From a virus, in IMG/VR virus record IMGVR_UViG_3300031933_000215, positions 62,001 to 126,000 of that record: a stretch of 64,000 bases of DNA. One strand, written 5' to 3'. Below the pieces are notes generated by a model. It was not told the origin of the DNA. It made no database searches and saw only the letters and a program-made list of their open reading frames with translations. Shown piece by piece: positions 35,045 through 42,183 of this stretch (positions within the stretch are counted from its first letter, which is position 1; the number at the start of each line of letters is the position of its first letter). The position numbers were made by a program, and so were the translations under genes.

Positions 35045-35458
35045 ATGAATCGGTTTTTCATTCACGCCGACCGGCGGTTGTGGGAGGATCATTTGCTCCC
35101 CGGCTTCTTCACCCATTTGGAGTTGTCTCCGGATTTCATTGATTGTGTCATGGCGGCAATCGAGCATTACATCAACTTCCGGTTTTCACCGGACAATCTG
35201 GACATCATCGACAACCCCGAAGTCCGACACGCGTTGGTGTGTTCGATTCTCAACGACGAAGGTCTGATCGACGTGGACACTCACACGTTCACGGACCTGA
35301 TGGAATTGTTGTACTGCTCCATCCACCCCGATTTGAAAGACGTCCAACAGCGACACAATGTGTACTTTGTGGAGACTGAGTACGCAGGGACATCCTTGAT
35401 TGGATTCACCGGGGAAATCTTCAATAGAACCCAAATGACACCTATATCACCTACATGA
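35045..35458 (+). CDS. Hypothetical protein, 137 aa, paralog of 34637-35035
   Basis: Tandem paralog of the previous gene (FFIHADRRLW start, PDFIDC, INFRF, DVDTHTFTDL, LIGFTGE). GAGGT ribosome site 10 nt after the preceding stop. Its last codons contain the CTATATCAC promoter element of the following gene, so the promoter is embedded in coding sequence. Confidence 0.8.
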   Translation: MNRFFIHADRRLWEDHLLPGFFTHLELSPDFIDCVMAAIEHYINFRFSPDNLDIIDNPEVRHALVCSILNDEGLIDVDTHTFTDLMELLYCSIHPDLKDVQQRHNVYFVETEYAGTSLIGFTGEIFNRTQMTPISPT

Positions 35459-35460
35459 AC
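35442..35460 (+). promoter_or_regulatory. Candidate promoter CTATATCAC-N5-TGAAC
   Basis: CTATATCAC at 35442-35450 and TGAAC at 35456-35460, 51 nt before ATG 35493. Overlaps the stop codon of the upstream gene. Confidence 0.6.
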
Positions 35461-35492
35461 AAAGCCACCTATATCCGAAGGAGGGTATCATC

Positions 35493-35912
35493 ATGGCTGC
35501 TTTCTTAATAGTACTGTTCATCTTTGTCATCATCGCCTTAGGGATGGCCAAACTGGTCGCGCCGTTCATGCGCCGACCGGAAGCCAAACCCAAAGCCGAA
35601 AAGCTCCCCACGAACCCTGAGATGCGGGCGTTGATTCTAACGCTGCGCAACGAAGGGTATTACGGTCGAACCCGGATGCGGGATGAAGACATCATCTACG
35701 TGGATAACCCGATCATCACCGAGATGCTTGAGGAGTTGGCCACCAAGTACGATCTACGGTGGAAACTTCCCATGTACCGACTCCGTGTACGGAAAGTGGG
35801 TAAACACATGCCTGAGTGGATCACAGAGCGTTTCACGCACGTTCTGATGACCCCCACCCATGCCATTGGCTTTACCCCAAAACCCAAAGAAGAAGAACCG
35901 GTCTATAGCTAG
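35493..35912 (+). CDS. Small membrane-anchored protein, 139 aa
   Basis: AAGGAGG ribosome site. Residues 3-24 form a hydrophobic segment (FLIVLFIFVIIALGMAKLV) with Arg-Arg-Pro following, giving a single N-terminal membrane anchor with the rest probably cytoplasmic. The soluble part has an IIYVDNPIITEMLEEL helix and a basic region. An early envelope-directed protein is a reasonable guess from its promoter; not shown. Confidence 0.75.
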   Translation: MAAFLIVLFIFVIIALGMAKLVAPFMRRPEAKPKAEKLPTNPEMRALILTLRNEGYYGRTRMRDEDIIYVDNPIITEMLEELATKYDLRWKLPMYRLRVRKVGKHMPEWITERFTHVLMTPTHAIGFTPKPKEEEPVYS

Positions 35913-35936
35913 TGGGGCAAACGCCCCACTATGCCG
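35911..35936 (+). terminator. Hairpin terminator with TATGCCG tag
   Basis: AGTGGGGC (35911-35918) pairs GCCCCACT (35923-35930), then ATGCCG, giving TATGCCG at 35930-35936. The stop codon of the upstream gene is part of the stem. Confidence 0.7.
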
Positions 35937-35940
35937 TCTG

Positions 35941-35958
35941 CATAAATCGAAAGAATAA
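35941..35958 (+). promoter_or_regulatory. Shared leader motif CATAAATCGAAAGAATAA
   Basis: Starts 31 nt before ATG 35972. The same CATAAAYYGAAAGAA block occurs 30 nt before ATG 37691 and 28 nt before ATG 38398. Possibly a leader or translation-enhancing element of genes in this cluster. Confidence 0.5.
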
Positions 35959-35971
35959 CGAGGAAAGAACC

Positions 35972-36391
35972 ATGTTGACTATTCAAACTACCGACACCGC
36001 CAAGACCCTTGTTGAAGCCATGAAAAACGGTCGGTTCATGGACTGGGCGTTCAGCAAAGAAATCGAATTCTCCGGCATCACCGTCGAGGTGGATCACGAT
36101 ACCTTCTCGGGCGAGTACAAGCTCAAGCTGGTTAAGATGAACCGCCAGCGCATTCGTCCAGACGCGGACTTTATCCGCTCCAATGAAAGTCTGGTCGCAG
36201 CAACCATGATGTACCTGGAAATCCCAATCATGAAAGTGGGCCGGGAAATGGTGGTGTTGAACGAATCAACTCAAGAGCCGCGTTCCGAGGACGTAATCCA
36301 TAGCGGTCATCGCGAACGCGATTTCCGCTTTGTCTTCTCATTTGGTAAGAAGACCCCATGGCAGAATCTGGCCGACGAACTGACACAATAA
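35972..36391 (+). CDS. Hypothetical protein, 139 aa
   Basis: ATG 35972 chosen over upstream in-frame starts because GAGGAAAG precedes it and a tagged terminator and leader motif lie before. Mixed alpha/beta, with a VEVDHDTFSGEYKLKLV beta hairpin region and a basic centre. No recognised domain or membrane segment. Confidence 0.75.
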   Translation: MLTIQTTDTAKTLVEAMKNGRFMDWAFSKEIEFSGITVEVDHDTFSGEYKLKLVKMNRQRIRPDADFIRSNESLVAATMMYLEIPIMKVGREMVVLNESTQEPRSEDVIHSGHRERDFRFVFSFGKKTPWQNLADELTQ

Positions 36392-36428
36392 ACTAAAAAA
36401 AAACGAAAGAACGAAAAAGGAAAGGACG

Positions 36429-37649
36429 ATGAACAAGCAACGCAATGACGACAAACGAGAACTGTCCCCCAACGAATTGTTGCACCGCTTTGAACGCAGT
36501 AAGGTGGTGAAACAGTTGACCGAACGACTGGTGGTTAATGGCCTTTATTCTTCGGACGCTAAGGACCCAAAAAACCGGAGGGTCGTGGACATCACCCAGT
36601 TGGCGAAAGCTGGCGAAGACGTCGATCACGAAGTCTTGGGTAAAGAACTTCGCCACGTGTTTAATAACAACGATCGCATACGGCGGTTGGCGCGGGTCGG
36701 GATCGTTTACTTCAGACACTCCGACAAGATCGTCACCCCGGGAGCGTTCATACATTTAAAACCAGCCGGTGCTACCGTGCACACCACACTTGGCCTGATG
36801 ACGCGAATCAAAGAAACCGGTGAGGACGGATTCACCCATGCATTTTTGATGGAGCAGTTCTCCAAGATACCGAAGACCCAGACGGTGATCAGTTTCATCG
36901 TCAATAACAACCTGTACCACCTGGAATACCCAGGTGATCGGAAACTCATTCGACTCACAAACCTACAGTCAATCAGCTCGACGCGGTTTGCCCACGAAGA
37001 ACTGGTCGATGAGCTGAAGAATACGTTTGGAGATACTTACTACCGCGAATGTTTGGAAGCGGTTGGTATCACCTACTGTTCTGAAACCGGTTGGTTAACC
37101 ACCCCGGGCTGGCACATTGATTGTGAGGAACACCTGCTGGGTAAAACGACGTCGGAAAAACAGGCGGAACAAACGTCAGACGACGAGTCGTCAGAGCCCA
37201 CCGTCATGGATCTTCTCTCAAATAAAGGCGGTTACATTCAACGCCGCTGGGGCACCCGCCGTGTGTTCGCCCCCAACCGGGATGCACAGTCCTCCTTGGA
37301 TGACTCGACGCCCGCATCGATCGAACATACCGACACGTGTGCTCAATTCATTCGTGACATGATGCTTAAGAAATGGAAAATAAAATACGGTTCGGCGAAC
37401 GTGTACACACAGTGTTACCCTTTGGACGGCCCTCACCATGACTTAGTGCTGAGTGATCTACTGGAACAATTTTCCACCTTTCCAAACTATGCCCACACAT
37501 TGCTCGATTACGACATTGTTATTGGGTATGGTGGTCGAGCTGATGGTGGTGCGTATCGACTCATTGCTACCCTGATGTGCCCTGAAGGGAACGTCCAAGC
37601 CGAGTTCACTGCCAGCACGGTCTCGGCGTACGACCTCGACGCCCTGTAA
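36429..37649 (+). CDS. Hypothetical protein, 406 aa
   Basis: AAAGGAAAGG ribosome region following an A-rich leader. Soluble, with a Ser/Glu/Gln-rich linker at about 240-262 (TTSEKQAEQTSDDESSEP) separating an N-terminal domain of about 235 residues from a C-terminal domain of about 145. No catalytic motif recognised. Largest gene of the small accessory cluster 33898-39872. Confidence 0.75.
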   Translation: MNKQRNDDKRELSPNELLHRFERSKVVKQLTERLVVNGLYSSDAKDPKNRRVVDITQLAKAGEDVDHEVLGKELRHVFNNNDRIRRLARVGIVYFRHSDKIVTPGAFIHLKPAGATVHTTLGLMTRIKETGEDGFTHAFLMEQFSKIPKTQTVISFIVNNNLYHLEYPGDRKLIRLTNLQSISSTRFAHEELVDELKNTFGDTYYRECLEAVGITYCSETGWLTTPGWHIDCEEHLLGKTTSEKQAEQTSDDESSEPTVMDLLSNKGGYIQRRWGTRRVFAPNRDAQSSLDDSTPASIEHTDTCAQFIRDMMLKKWKIKYGSANVYTQCYPLDGPHHDLVLSDLLEQFSTFPNYAHTLLDYDIVIGYGGRADGGAYRLIATLMCPEGNVQAEFTASTVSAYDLDAL

Positions 37650-37660
37650 CACACCAACCC

Positions 37661-37678
37661 CATAAATTGAAAGAATAA
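37661..37678 (+). promoter_or_regulatory. Shared leader motif CATAAATTGAAAGAATAA
   Basis: 30 nt before ATG 37691; differs by one base from the copy at 35941. Confidence 0.5.
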
Positions 37679-37690
37679 AAGGTGACCATT

Positions 37691-38305
37691 ATGACCCTCA
37701 TTGTTGTAGATCAATTTCGTACCACAGTTGATTCCCACGCCCTCGTTACCGACGAACGAACCGGTGATAAGAGCCACGAACCTTACATGAAACTCCGTCG
37801 TCTGGTGGCCCCGATCCGCCATGAGTTTGGACGCACGTTCCAGACCATCACCGTGGCGGGCGATGCCGGTGGGTTTGAGTTGTTCCTGCACAAACTCAAC
37901 AAGGAACTGACGATGGCGGAAGAAGCCGATAGTGGTGTAACTGACACGGACCTGGTGCGTATTGCCAGCGAAGTGAAAAGCCCTCGGCCGACGATCGCCA
38001 TCATTCCATCCCCTTGCGCTGTTCTGGTGGTGACGTTTGGTGGTGGCAAACCGGTGGAAGTGGAATACCGTCCAGGTGCGGTTCACGGGTTTGGGTCGGA
38101 TTACGAACCCATTCCCGGTGAGGAAGAGGAAACCCGAGCATGGTTCTCCATCTTCATCGATGCCAAGCGGGCGGGTAAACTCAAAGACGACACCATCCAC
38201 TTCATGGCCCATGACAGCGACACCGTACACACGGACACGTTGAAACCGGCCCACAAAGCGAAGAAATTTCGCAGTCGGTTTCCGTTCCGTCGCCGTTTGG
38301 GTTGA
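37691..38305 (+). CDS. Hypothetical protein, 204 aa
   Basis: ATG 37691 chosen because AAAAGG lies at proper distance; the GTG at 37682 overlaps it. Basic N-terminal half with RRLVAPIRHEFGRTFQ, hydrophobic strands in the middle (TIAIIPSPCAVLVVTF) and an Arg/Lys-rich C-terminus (KKFRSRFPFRRRLG). Such a charged end could bind nucleic acid. No family recognised. Confidence 0.75.
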   Translation: MTLIVVDQFRTTVDSHALVTDERTGDKSHEPYMKLRRLVAPIRHEFGRTFQTITVAGDAGGFELFLHKLNKELTMAEEADSGVTDTDLVRIASEVKSPRPTIAIIPSPCAVLVVTFGGGKPVEVEYRPGAVHGFGSDYEPIPGEEEETRAWFSIFIDAKRAGKLKDDTIHFMAHDSDTVHTDTLKPAHKAKKFRSRFPFRRRLG

Positions 38306-38323
38306 TTGAAACAAATTTGAAGA

Positions 38324-38342
38324 CTATATAACCCTTGTGAGT
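38324..38342 (+). promoter_or_regulatory. Candidate promoter, variant CTATATAAC-N5-TGAGT
   Basis: CTATATAAC at 38324-38332 and TGAGT at 38338-38342; same 5-nt spacing as the five CTATATCAC elements. Located 74 nt before ATG 38398. Confidence 0.55.
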
Positions 38343-38369
38343 AAACCCAAGAAAGGTTGCTCACATCAA

Positions 38370-38389
38370 CATAAACTGAAAGAAGAAGG
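38370..38389 (+). promoter_or_regulatory. Shared leader motif CATAAACTGAAAGAA
   Basis: 28 nt before ATG 38398 and running into its GAAGG ribosome site. Confidence 0.5.
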
Positions 38390-38397
38390 TGATTATC

Positions 38398-38640
38398 ATG
38401 ACCGAAGCAAACAACACTCAGGCTACCGAAGTTGCAAACAAGAACATCAACACTGAAGAATCTAAAGTAAAAGGATTCTTCCGTCGCCACGGTAAGAAGA
38501 TGGCGATCGGTTTTGGTGTTGGGCTCGTCGGCGGTGGTGTCTACGCTGGTGTTCGTCGCTATATGGAAGGTGGTGTCGGCACCGCCAGCGAAGCTGTTGG
38601 CGACAAGGTCGAAGAAGTCATCAGCAACCTGATGAAGTAA
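38398..38640 (+). CDS. Small Gly-rich membrane protein, 80 aa
   Basis: Basic segment (KVKGFFRRHGKK, about residues 24-35) followed by a Gly-rich hydrophobic stretch (IGFGVGLVGGGVYAGV, about 38-53) and an amphipathic acidic tail. One short membrane span is likely. Has its own promoter-like element and leader motif. Holin-like size but with a single weak span, so lysis function is not claimed. Confidence 0.7.
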   Translation: MTEANNTQATEVANKNINTEESKVKGFFRRHGKKMAIGFGVGLVGGGVYAGVRRYMEGGVGTASEAVGDKVEEVISNLMK

Positions 38641-38648
38641 TCGACCGA

Positions 38649-38685
38649 CTGGGGGAGTATTGCTCCCCCAGATCTTTATTTTTTA
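38649..38685 (+). terminator. Hairpin terminator with T-rich tail
   Basis: CTGGGGGAG (38649-38657) pairs CTCCCCCAG (38663-38671), then ATCTTTATTTTTTATT. Confidence 0.8.
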
Positions 38686-38715
38686 TTCCCCATACTGTCC
38701 GAAGGAGGACTGAGC

Positions 38716-39159
38716 ATGACCATCGTTAACAAAGCAGCGGACCTGAACGAATACACCAAGGCGTTCGACGCCCACATGACCAAAGCCCAGCAGCAACATT
38801 TCGGCACCCCCGAGCGAGTGATTGAAGTCGTGGAAGGTCGCATCGGCGAGCGTCGCTTTGGGAACTTCGGCGTCTACCACGCGGTCCTGACCGCCGAAGA
38901 CCATCGTTACATCATCGTTGGCGGCGTTCATGGAACAGTCGTGTTCGACGAAGATGGTAACATCCACGTCAACGGTGGTTTCGCTGACCCAGAAAGCGAC
39001 GCCTTCCGGCCGGAGTACCATCACGCGTTGATGAAACTCTTTCTGGGCGGCTACCCCATGCATCTGTTGATTGATGTCATGGATTACGACCACGCCTGCC
39101 AACCGCTCCCAACTCGGGAATTCGCGGATCGGTTCATTGCCCTGGTGGGAGAACTGTGA
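38716..39159 (+). CDS. Hypothetical protein, 147 aa
   Basis: AAGGAGG ribosome site. Mixed alpha/beta: a helical N-terminal 50 residues, then alternating strands (YHAVLTAEDHRYIIVGGVHGTVVF) and a His/Asp-containing region. No metal-binding pattern that I can name. Followed within 10 nt by the next gene. Confidence 0.75.
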   Translation: MTIVNKAADLNEYTKAFDAHMTKAQQQHFGTPERVIEVVEGRIGERRFGNFGVYHAVLTAEDHRYIIVGGVHGTVVFDEDGNIHVNGGFADPESDAFRPEYHHALMKLFLGGYPMHLLIDVMDYDHACQPLPTREFADRFIALVGEL

Positions 39160-39167
39160 GGTGTCCA

Positions 39168-39569
39168 ATGTCTAATGAAAGACCTGAAGGTGATTGGTAC
39201 GAAGACTTCTGGTCGGACGGTACCCGGACGTTCCACGCGCATGAAGGTACTGTCTTCATTCGCAAGGCACACAACAGCGATCAGTACTACATCGACATTG
39301 AAACCGATCGCGGGTTGTACGAAGACGTCCGGGCCGGTGTGATGGGAATTGAGACCAATGCATTCTCAAACGCGCTGGTGCGTCGTAAGGGTCGCGCTGA
39401 GGGGTTCTTCACAGGCTACGTGTATTACCCCCTTCCCCTGATCTTCGCCTCACCAGAGGAGCGTAGGATCGCCGCAGAAGCTCTTGGTAAACGTCCTCCA
39501 CCGGAACGCTGGGCACGGCGTCGTCGGGAGGAGATCGAAAAACTATTCAATATGAAAAAGCGAGCGTAA
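39168..39569 (+). CDS. Hypothetical protein, 133 aa
   Basis: ATG 39168 chosen because GAGGTG precedes it; the GTG at 39156 overlaps the previous stop. N-terminal half beta-rich and acidic, C-terminal 40 residues basic and helical with an Arg-rich run (ERWARRRREEIEKLF). Ends 2 nt before a tiny membrane-protein gene, so it is the first of three coupled genes. Confidence 0.75.
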   Translation: MSNERPEGDWYEDFWSDGTRTFHAHEGTVFIRKAHNSDQYYIDIETDRGLYEDVRAGVMGIETNAFSNALVRRKGRAEGFFTGYVYYPLPLIFASPEERRIAAEALGKRPPPERWARRRREEIEKLFNMKKRA

Positions 39570-39571
39570 TC

Positions 39572-39745
39572 ATGACCGAAGAAACTAAGAATCAGGAACC
39601 CCAACCGAAGATGTTTAAAACCTCATGCTTCAAACGTGTTGTTAGTGCTGCATGTGCCGGGGCATCAGTGGGGATTGTATCCGGGTTAATGGTTGGCGCA
39701 ACCGTAGTTGTGTCCCGTGCACTCACCGGTCAAATAAGAGGGTAA
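39572..39745 (+). CDS. Tiny membrane protein, 57 aa
   Basis: MTEETKNQEP start, then VVSAACAGASVGIVSGLMVG (about 24-43), a small-residue-rich hydrophobic span. Starts 2 nt after the preceding stop. Resembles the next gene in layout (charged N-terminus, one Ala/Gly-rich span with Cys), though sequences differ. Function unknown. Confidence 0.65.
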   Translation: MTEETKNQEPQPKMFKTSCFKRVVSAACAGASVGIVSGLMVGATVVVSRALTGQIRG

Positions 39746-39749
39746 GTCC

Positions 39750-39872
39750 ATGTGTGAAGAAATCAAGAAAGCCGAACGTAAAGAACAAATTTGTCACCGC
39801 GTATGTGTTGGAGCATTCTTCGGCACCATGGTCGCCACCTACGTGTGGGTGGTCAGTCGCTGCACTAAGTAA
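39750..39872 (+). CDS. Tiny membrane protein, 40 aa
   Basis: Begins MCEEIKKAERKEQ and continues into one hydrophobic span (VGAFFGTMVATYVWVVS, about 20-36), ending with a Cys. Ribosome site GAGGG overlaps the preceding stop region. Very short but preceded closely by coupled genes and followed by a bidirectional terminator, which supports it as real. Confidence 0.55.
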   Translation: MCEEIKKAERKEQICHRVCVGAFFGTMVATYVWVVSRCTK

Positions 39873-39875
39873 CGA

Positions 39876-39908
39876 CGACATAAAGCCCTCCCACACGGGA
39901 GGGCTTTT
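39876..39908. terminator. Bidirectional hairpin terminator
   Basis: AAAGCCCTCCC (from 39882) pairs GGGAGGGCTTTT (39897 onward). On the - strand the stem is followed by TATGTCG (complement of 39876-39882). On the + strand the tail is TATTCCG, a variant of the tag, then a T run (39919-39928). Separates convergent genes ending at 39872 and 39928. Confidence 0.8.
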
Positions 39909-39927
39909 TATTCCGCTTCTTTTTTTT

Positions 39928-41466
39928 TTATTCGGCCCACCATGCCACTTCGTTATCGCTGCCCAGCGGACCACCGCCTGGCATTGCCAGCGAGATCTCT
40001 TCGTCTTTATCGACGTCCCATGGGATGGTGCCCACTTCTTTAAAGGGTAGGCAAACGTAGAGGTCTTTCTCGGGCGTTACCGTGTTCCGGTGTTTACCAC
40101 GCTGGACCGTCAGGTAACTGGCGCCATTGACTTTGAGAATGTGAATGAAGATCTCCAAGTCAGGCTCCTGACCCAGACGACGACAACCGTCGTAGTAACC
40201 TTTGTTGGCCACCACCTTAACGAAGTCCTCGACGTTCTCCCGAGTCAACTGCAACGCATCCGAGGAGAGCTGGTGTGGGGTGATGCACGCAATACCGCGC
40301 GGTGCACAGTAGTTACGGACGCGACGGAACAACAGACGAATGTCATCACCGGCCACCTTAGCATCAATGCCAGACTTGGACATCATGTTCAGGTAGTCGA
40401 TGAACAGACCAACGATCTCATACCCATCGGCGTAGATACCATCCAAGAACCCGATCAACGACGCCACGGTAAAATCACTGGGGTCAAACCGATGCATTCG
40501 AACTTCGAACCCGGTTTCACGCAGACGCTCGGAGACATACGCGGATGCTTCTTCGACGTTGACCTCAGAGACCACCACCGGTTCGCCCGTATCGTTCTCC
40601 TTCAGATACTGGTAGATCCACATCAGGTTGTCTGGGATCTCGTTTTCGTAGGTGATGAACAACAGCAGTGGCGTTCGGGTCTCATCGCGCAGTTGCGGTT
40701 TATTGAACAGGGCAGCTTGAGTGAACAGAGACAGCATAAAGCCGGACTTAAAGTTGTGTTGCAAACCACCGACGGTACAAAATTCACCACGACGTACCGC
40801 GCCAACTTTACCCAGCATCCGGTTGAACCCTTTCCAACCGAACTTCAACGCACCCTCGGTGGACAACGCCACCTTGACGTCTTTAAAGTGTTGCGTCAGT
40901 CCTTCCGGATCGCCAAAATCCATGGACCCCATCATCGCTGGGTGTTTTTGTTTGGTCCGGGCTTCCAGATACGGTTCCAGCTTGGAACCCATCTCCGTCA
41001 CCTCGGCGGCAATGTCGTGAATGGCGTTGCGTTTGAACGTGAACTTGTGACTGTATTCTTTCAGGATAGAGAGGATGCGTTCGTCGTTCAGGTGTTGGTT
41101 CAGATTGGCCCGGTACGATTGGATGACCTTGACGACACTTTTCACGTCCGGATACTTTTCCATCAGTGCGTTCATCAACGCTTCGTACAAGAAGTTCTCT
41201 TCCCGACACGCGACTTGGATCTGTTGCAACACCTCAGCATCGGTGGGGAAGTTATCTTCGGTGCGGGTGTTCAACCACATGACCGCCGAGCGTAATTCCA
41301 GGAACGTTTGACGACCATGGTCGTGATCAATGGTGGACTCGGGAATCGGAAGACTGTTTAGGATGTTCGACACCAGCTCGTTGGAAGGAGACGTCGCAAC
41401 ACCCTCACGGTGCTCCAAACACAAGAGAGTCGCACAGTTGATCAGCAGTTGTTTGGGTGAAAACAT
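39928..41466 (-). CDS. DnaB-like replicative helicase, RecA-fold, 512 aa
   Basis: ATG 41466 with AGGAT upstream. The RecA-like domain starts near residue 205 (GWKGFNRMLG). The P-loop reads GGLQHNFKSG (K240), in which the Gly before Lys is replaced by Phe; similar deviant P-loops are known to me from phiKZ-group helicases. Next are TYENE (E274, catalytic glutamate position), GLFIDYLNMM (D357, Walker B), and TPHQLSSDA (about 397-405, H3/sensor). The N-terminal 200 residues are helical, fitting a DnaB N-domain. It should unwind DNA ahead of the phage replisome. Single-gene leftward unit facing the capsid genes. Confidence 0.8.
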   Translation of the reverse strand: MFSPKQLLINCATLLCLEHREGVATSPSNELVSNILNSLPIPESTIDHDHGRQTFLELRSAVMWLNTRTEDNFPTDAEVLQQIQVACREENFLYEALMNALMEKYPDVKSVVKVIQSYRANLNQHLNDERILSILKEYSHKFTFKRNAIHDIAAEVTEMGSKLEPYLEARTKQKHPAMMGSMDFGDPEGLTQHFKDVKVALSTEGALKFGWKGFNRMLGKVGAVRRGEFCTVGGLQHNFKSGFMLSLFTQAALFNKPQLRDETRTPLLLFITYENEIPDNLMWIYQYLKENDTGEPVVVSEVNVEEASAYVSERLRETGFEVRMHRFDPSDFTVASLIGFLDGIYADGYEIVGLFIDYLNMMSKSGIDAKVAGDDIRLLFRRVRNYCAPRGIACITPHQLSSDALQLTRENVEDFVKVVANKGYYDGCRRLGQEPDLEIFIHILKVNGASYLTVQRGKHRNTVTPEKDLYVCLPFKEVGTIPWDVDKDEEISLAMPGGGPLGSDNEVAWWAE

Positions 41467-41588
41467 GGTTGAGTATCCTAAGCGCATTTATGAAATTGTC
41501 GTATTATCTTATCATTGCGTAGTTTTTGGTGTCCCTATTTCTATGAGACTCACCGTATTCCCTTTCTTTCATGCTATAGGTAATCGCT
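41467..41588. promoter_or_regulatory. Divergent region between helicase and capsid operon
   Basis: 122 nt. Rightward candidate TATTTCTATGA with TATG at 41542-41545, 47 nt before ATG 41589. The identical string occurs at 12001-12012 with the same 47-nt spacing to its start codon. Confidence 0.5.
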
Positions 41589-42119
41589 ATGCCAGTCTTG
41601 TATGTGACGTCACCGGAGACGGTGGCCATGCTGGAAGCCGAAGGGTTGTCGCTGAAAACACTCGCCGATACCGATACTATGGCTCAACAGCTTTCGCCGT
41701 TGGACCTAGCGGAAATGGAGCGAGCGTTTCACGCCTTCCCTTTCAAAATGGATGCCGATCTCGGGATTGAATTGGCACCACCCCCATTGCAGCGCCTTGC
41801 TGTGAGCGGGGAACATGAAGATGTAATGTCCCGTGTTCGTGAGCGTGTGGAGACCGAAAAACTCAAGGAGTCGGTCGATGGAGGAAAGTTTACTCCTGTA
41901 TACACCCTCAATCCTGTAGACGAGAATACTTGGGTCGCGGTGCAGCAGAGGTTGCACGATTCTGGTACCGATCCTTCAAACTCGCTGCTCTCGTCTAATC
42001 AGGGTTTCTTTGATTCCCTGATTGCCCAAGCGTTGCACGCACACTCCTTTGAAAAGGTAAGTGCCAGCAACATTTTCCGTTATTATCTGGAATCACTCCC
42101 GCAGCGTAAGTCTGCGTGA
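41589..42119 (+). CDS. Hypothetical protein upstream of capsid gene, 176 aa
   Basis: Helical, acidic N-terminus rich in Leu and Glu; C-terminal region with Ser/Asn turns and F-x-x-YL-x-SLPQR end. Lies directly upstream of the major capsid protein gene, the usual place for scaffold or capsid-assembly factors, but its short length and sequence show no scaffold signature. Separated from the capsid gene by a TATG element, so it is probably expressed separately. Confidence 0.75.
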   Translation: MPVLYVTSPETVAMLEAEGLSLKTLADTDTMAQQLSPLDLAEMERAFHAFPFKMDADLGIELAPPPLQRLAVSGEHEDVMSRVRERVETEKLKESVDGGKFTPVYTLNPVDENTWVAVQQRLHDSGTDPSNSLLSSNQGFFDSLIAQALHAHSFEKVSASNIFRYYLESLPQRKSA

Positions 42120-42133
42120 GTGTGTACCTGATG

Positions 42134-42141
42134 ATATGCTT
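42134..42141 (+). promoter_or_regulatory. Candidate late promoter of the capsid gene
   Basis: CTGATGATATGCTTA with TATG at 42135-42138, 49 nt before ATG 42184. Being in front of the most codon-biased gene of the window, it supports the idea that RTATG elements are late promoters. Confidence 0.5.
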
Positions 42142-42183
42142 ACATAGCAACCAATTCCGTTTCTCCTACGTAGGGTATTTCAA

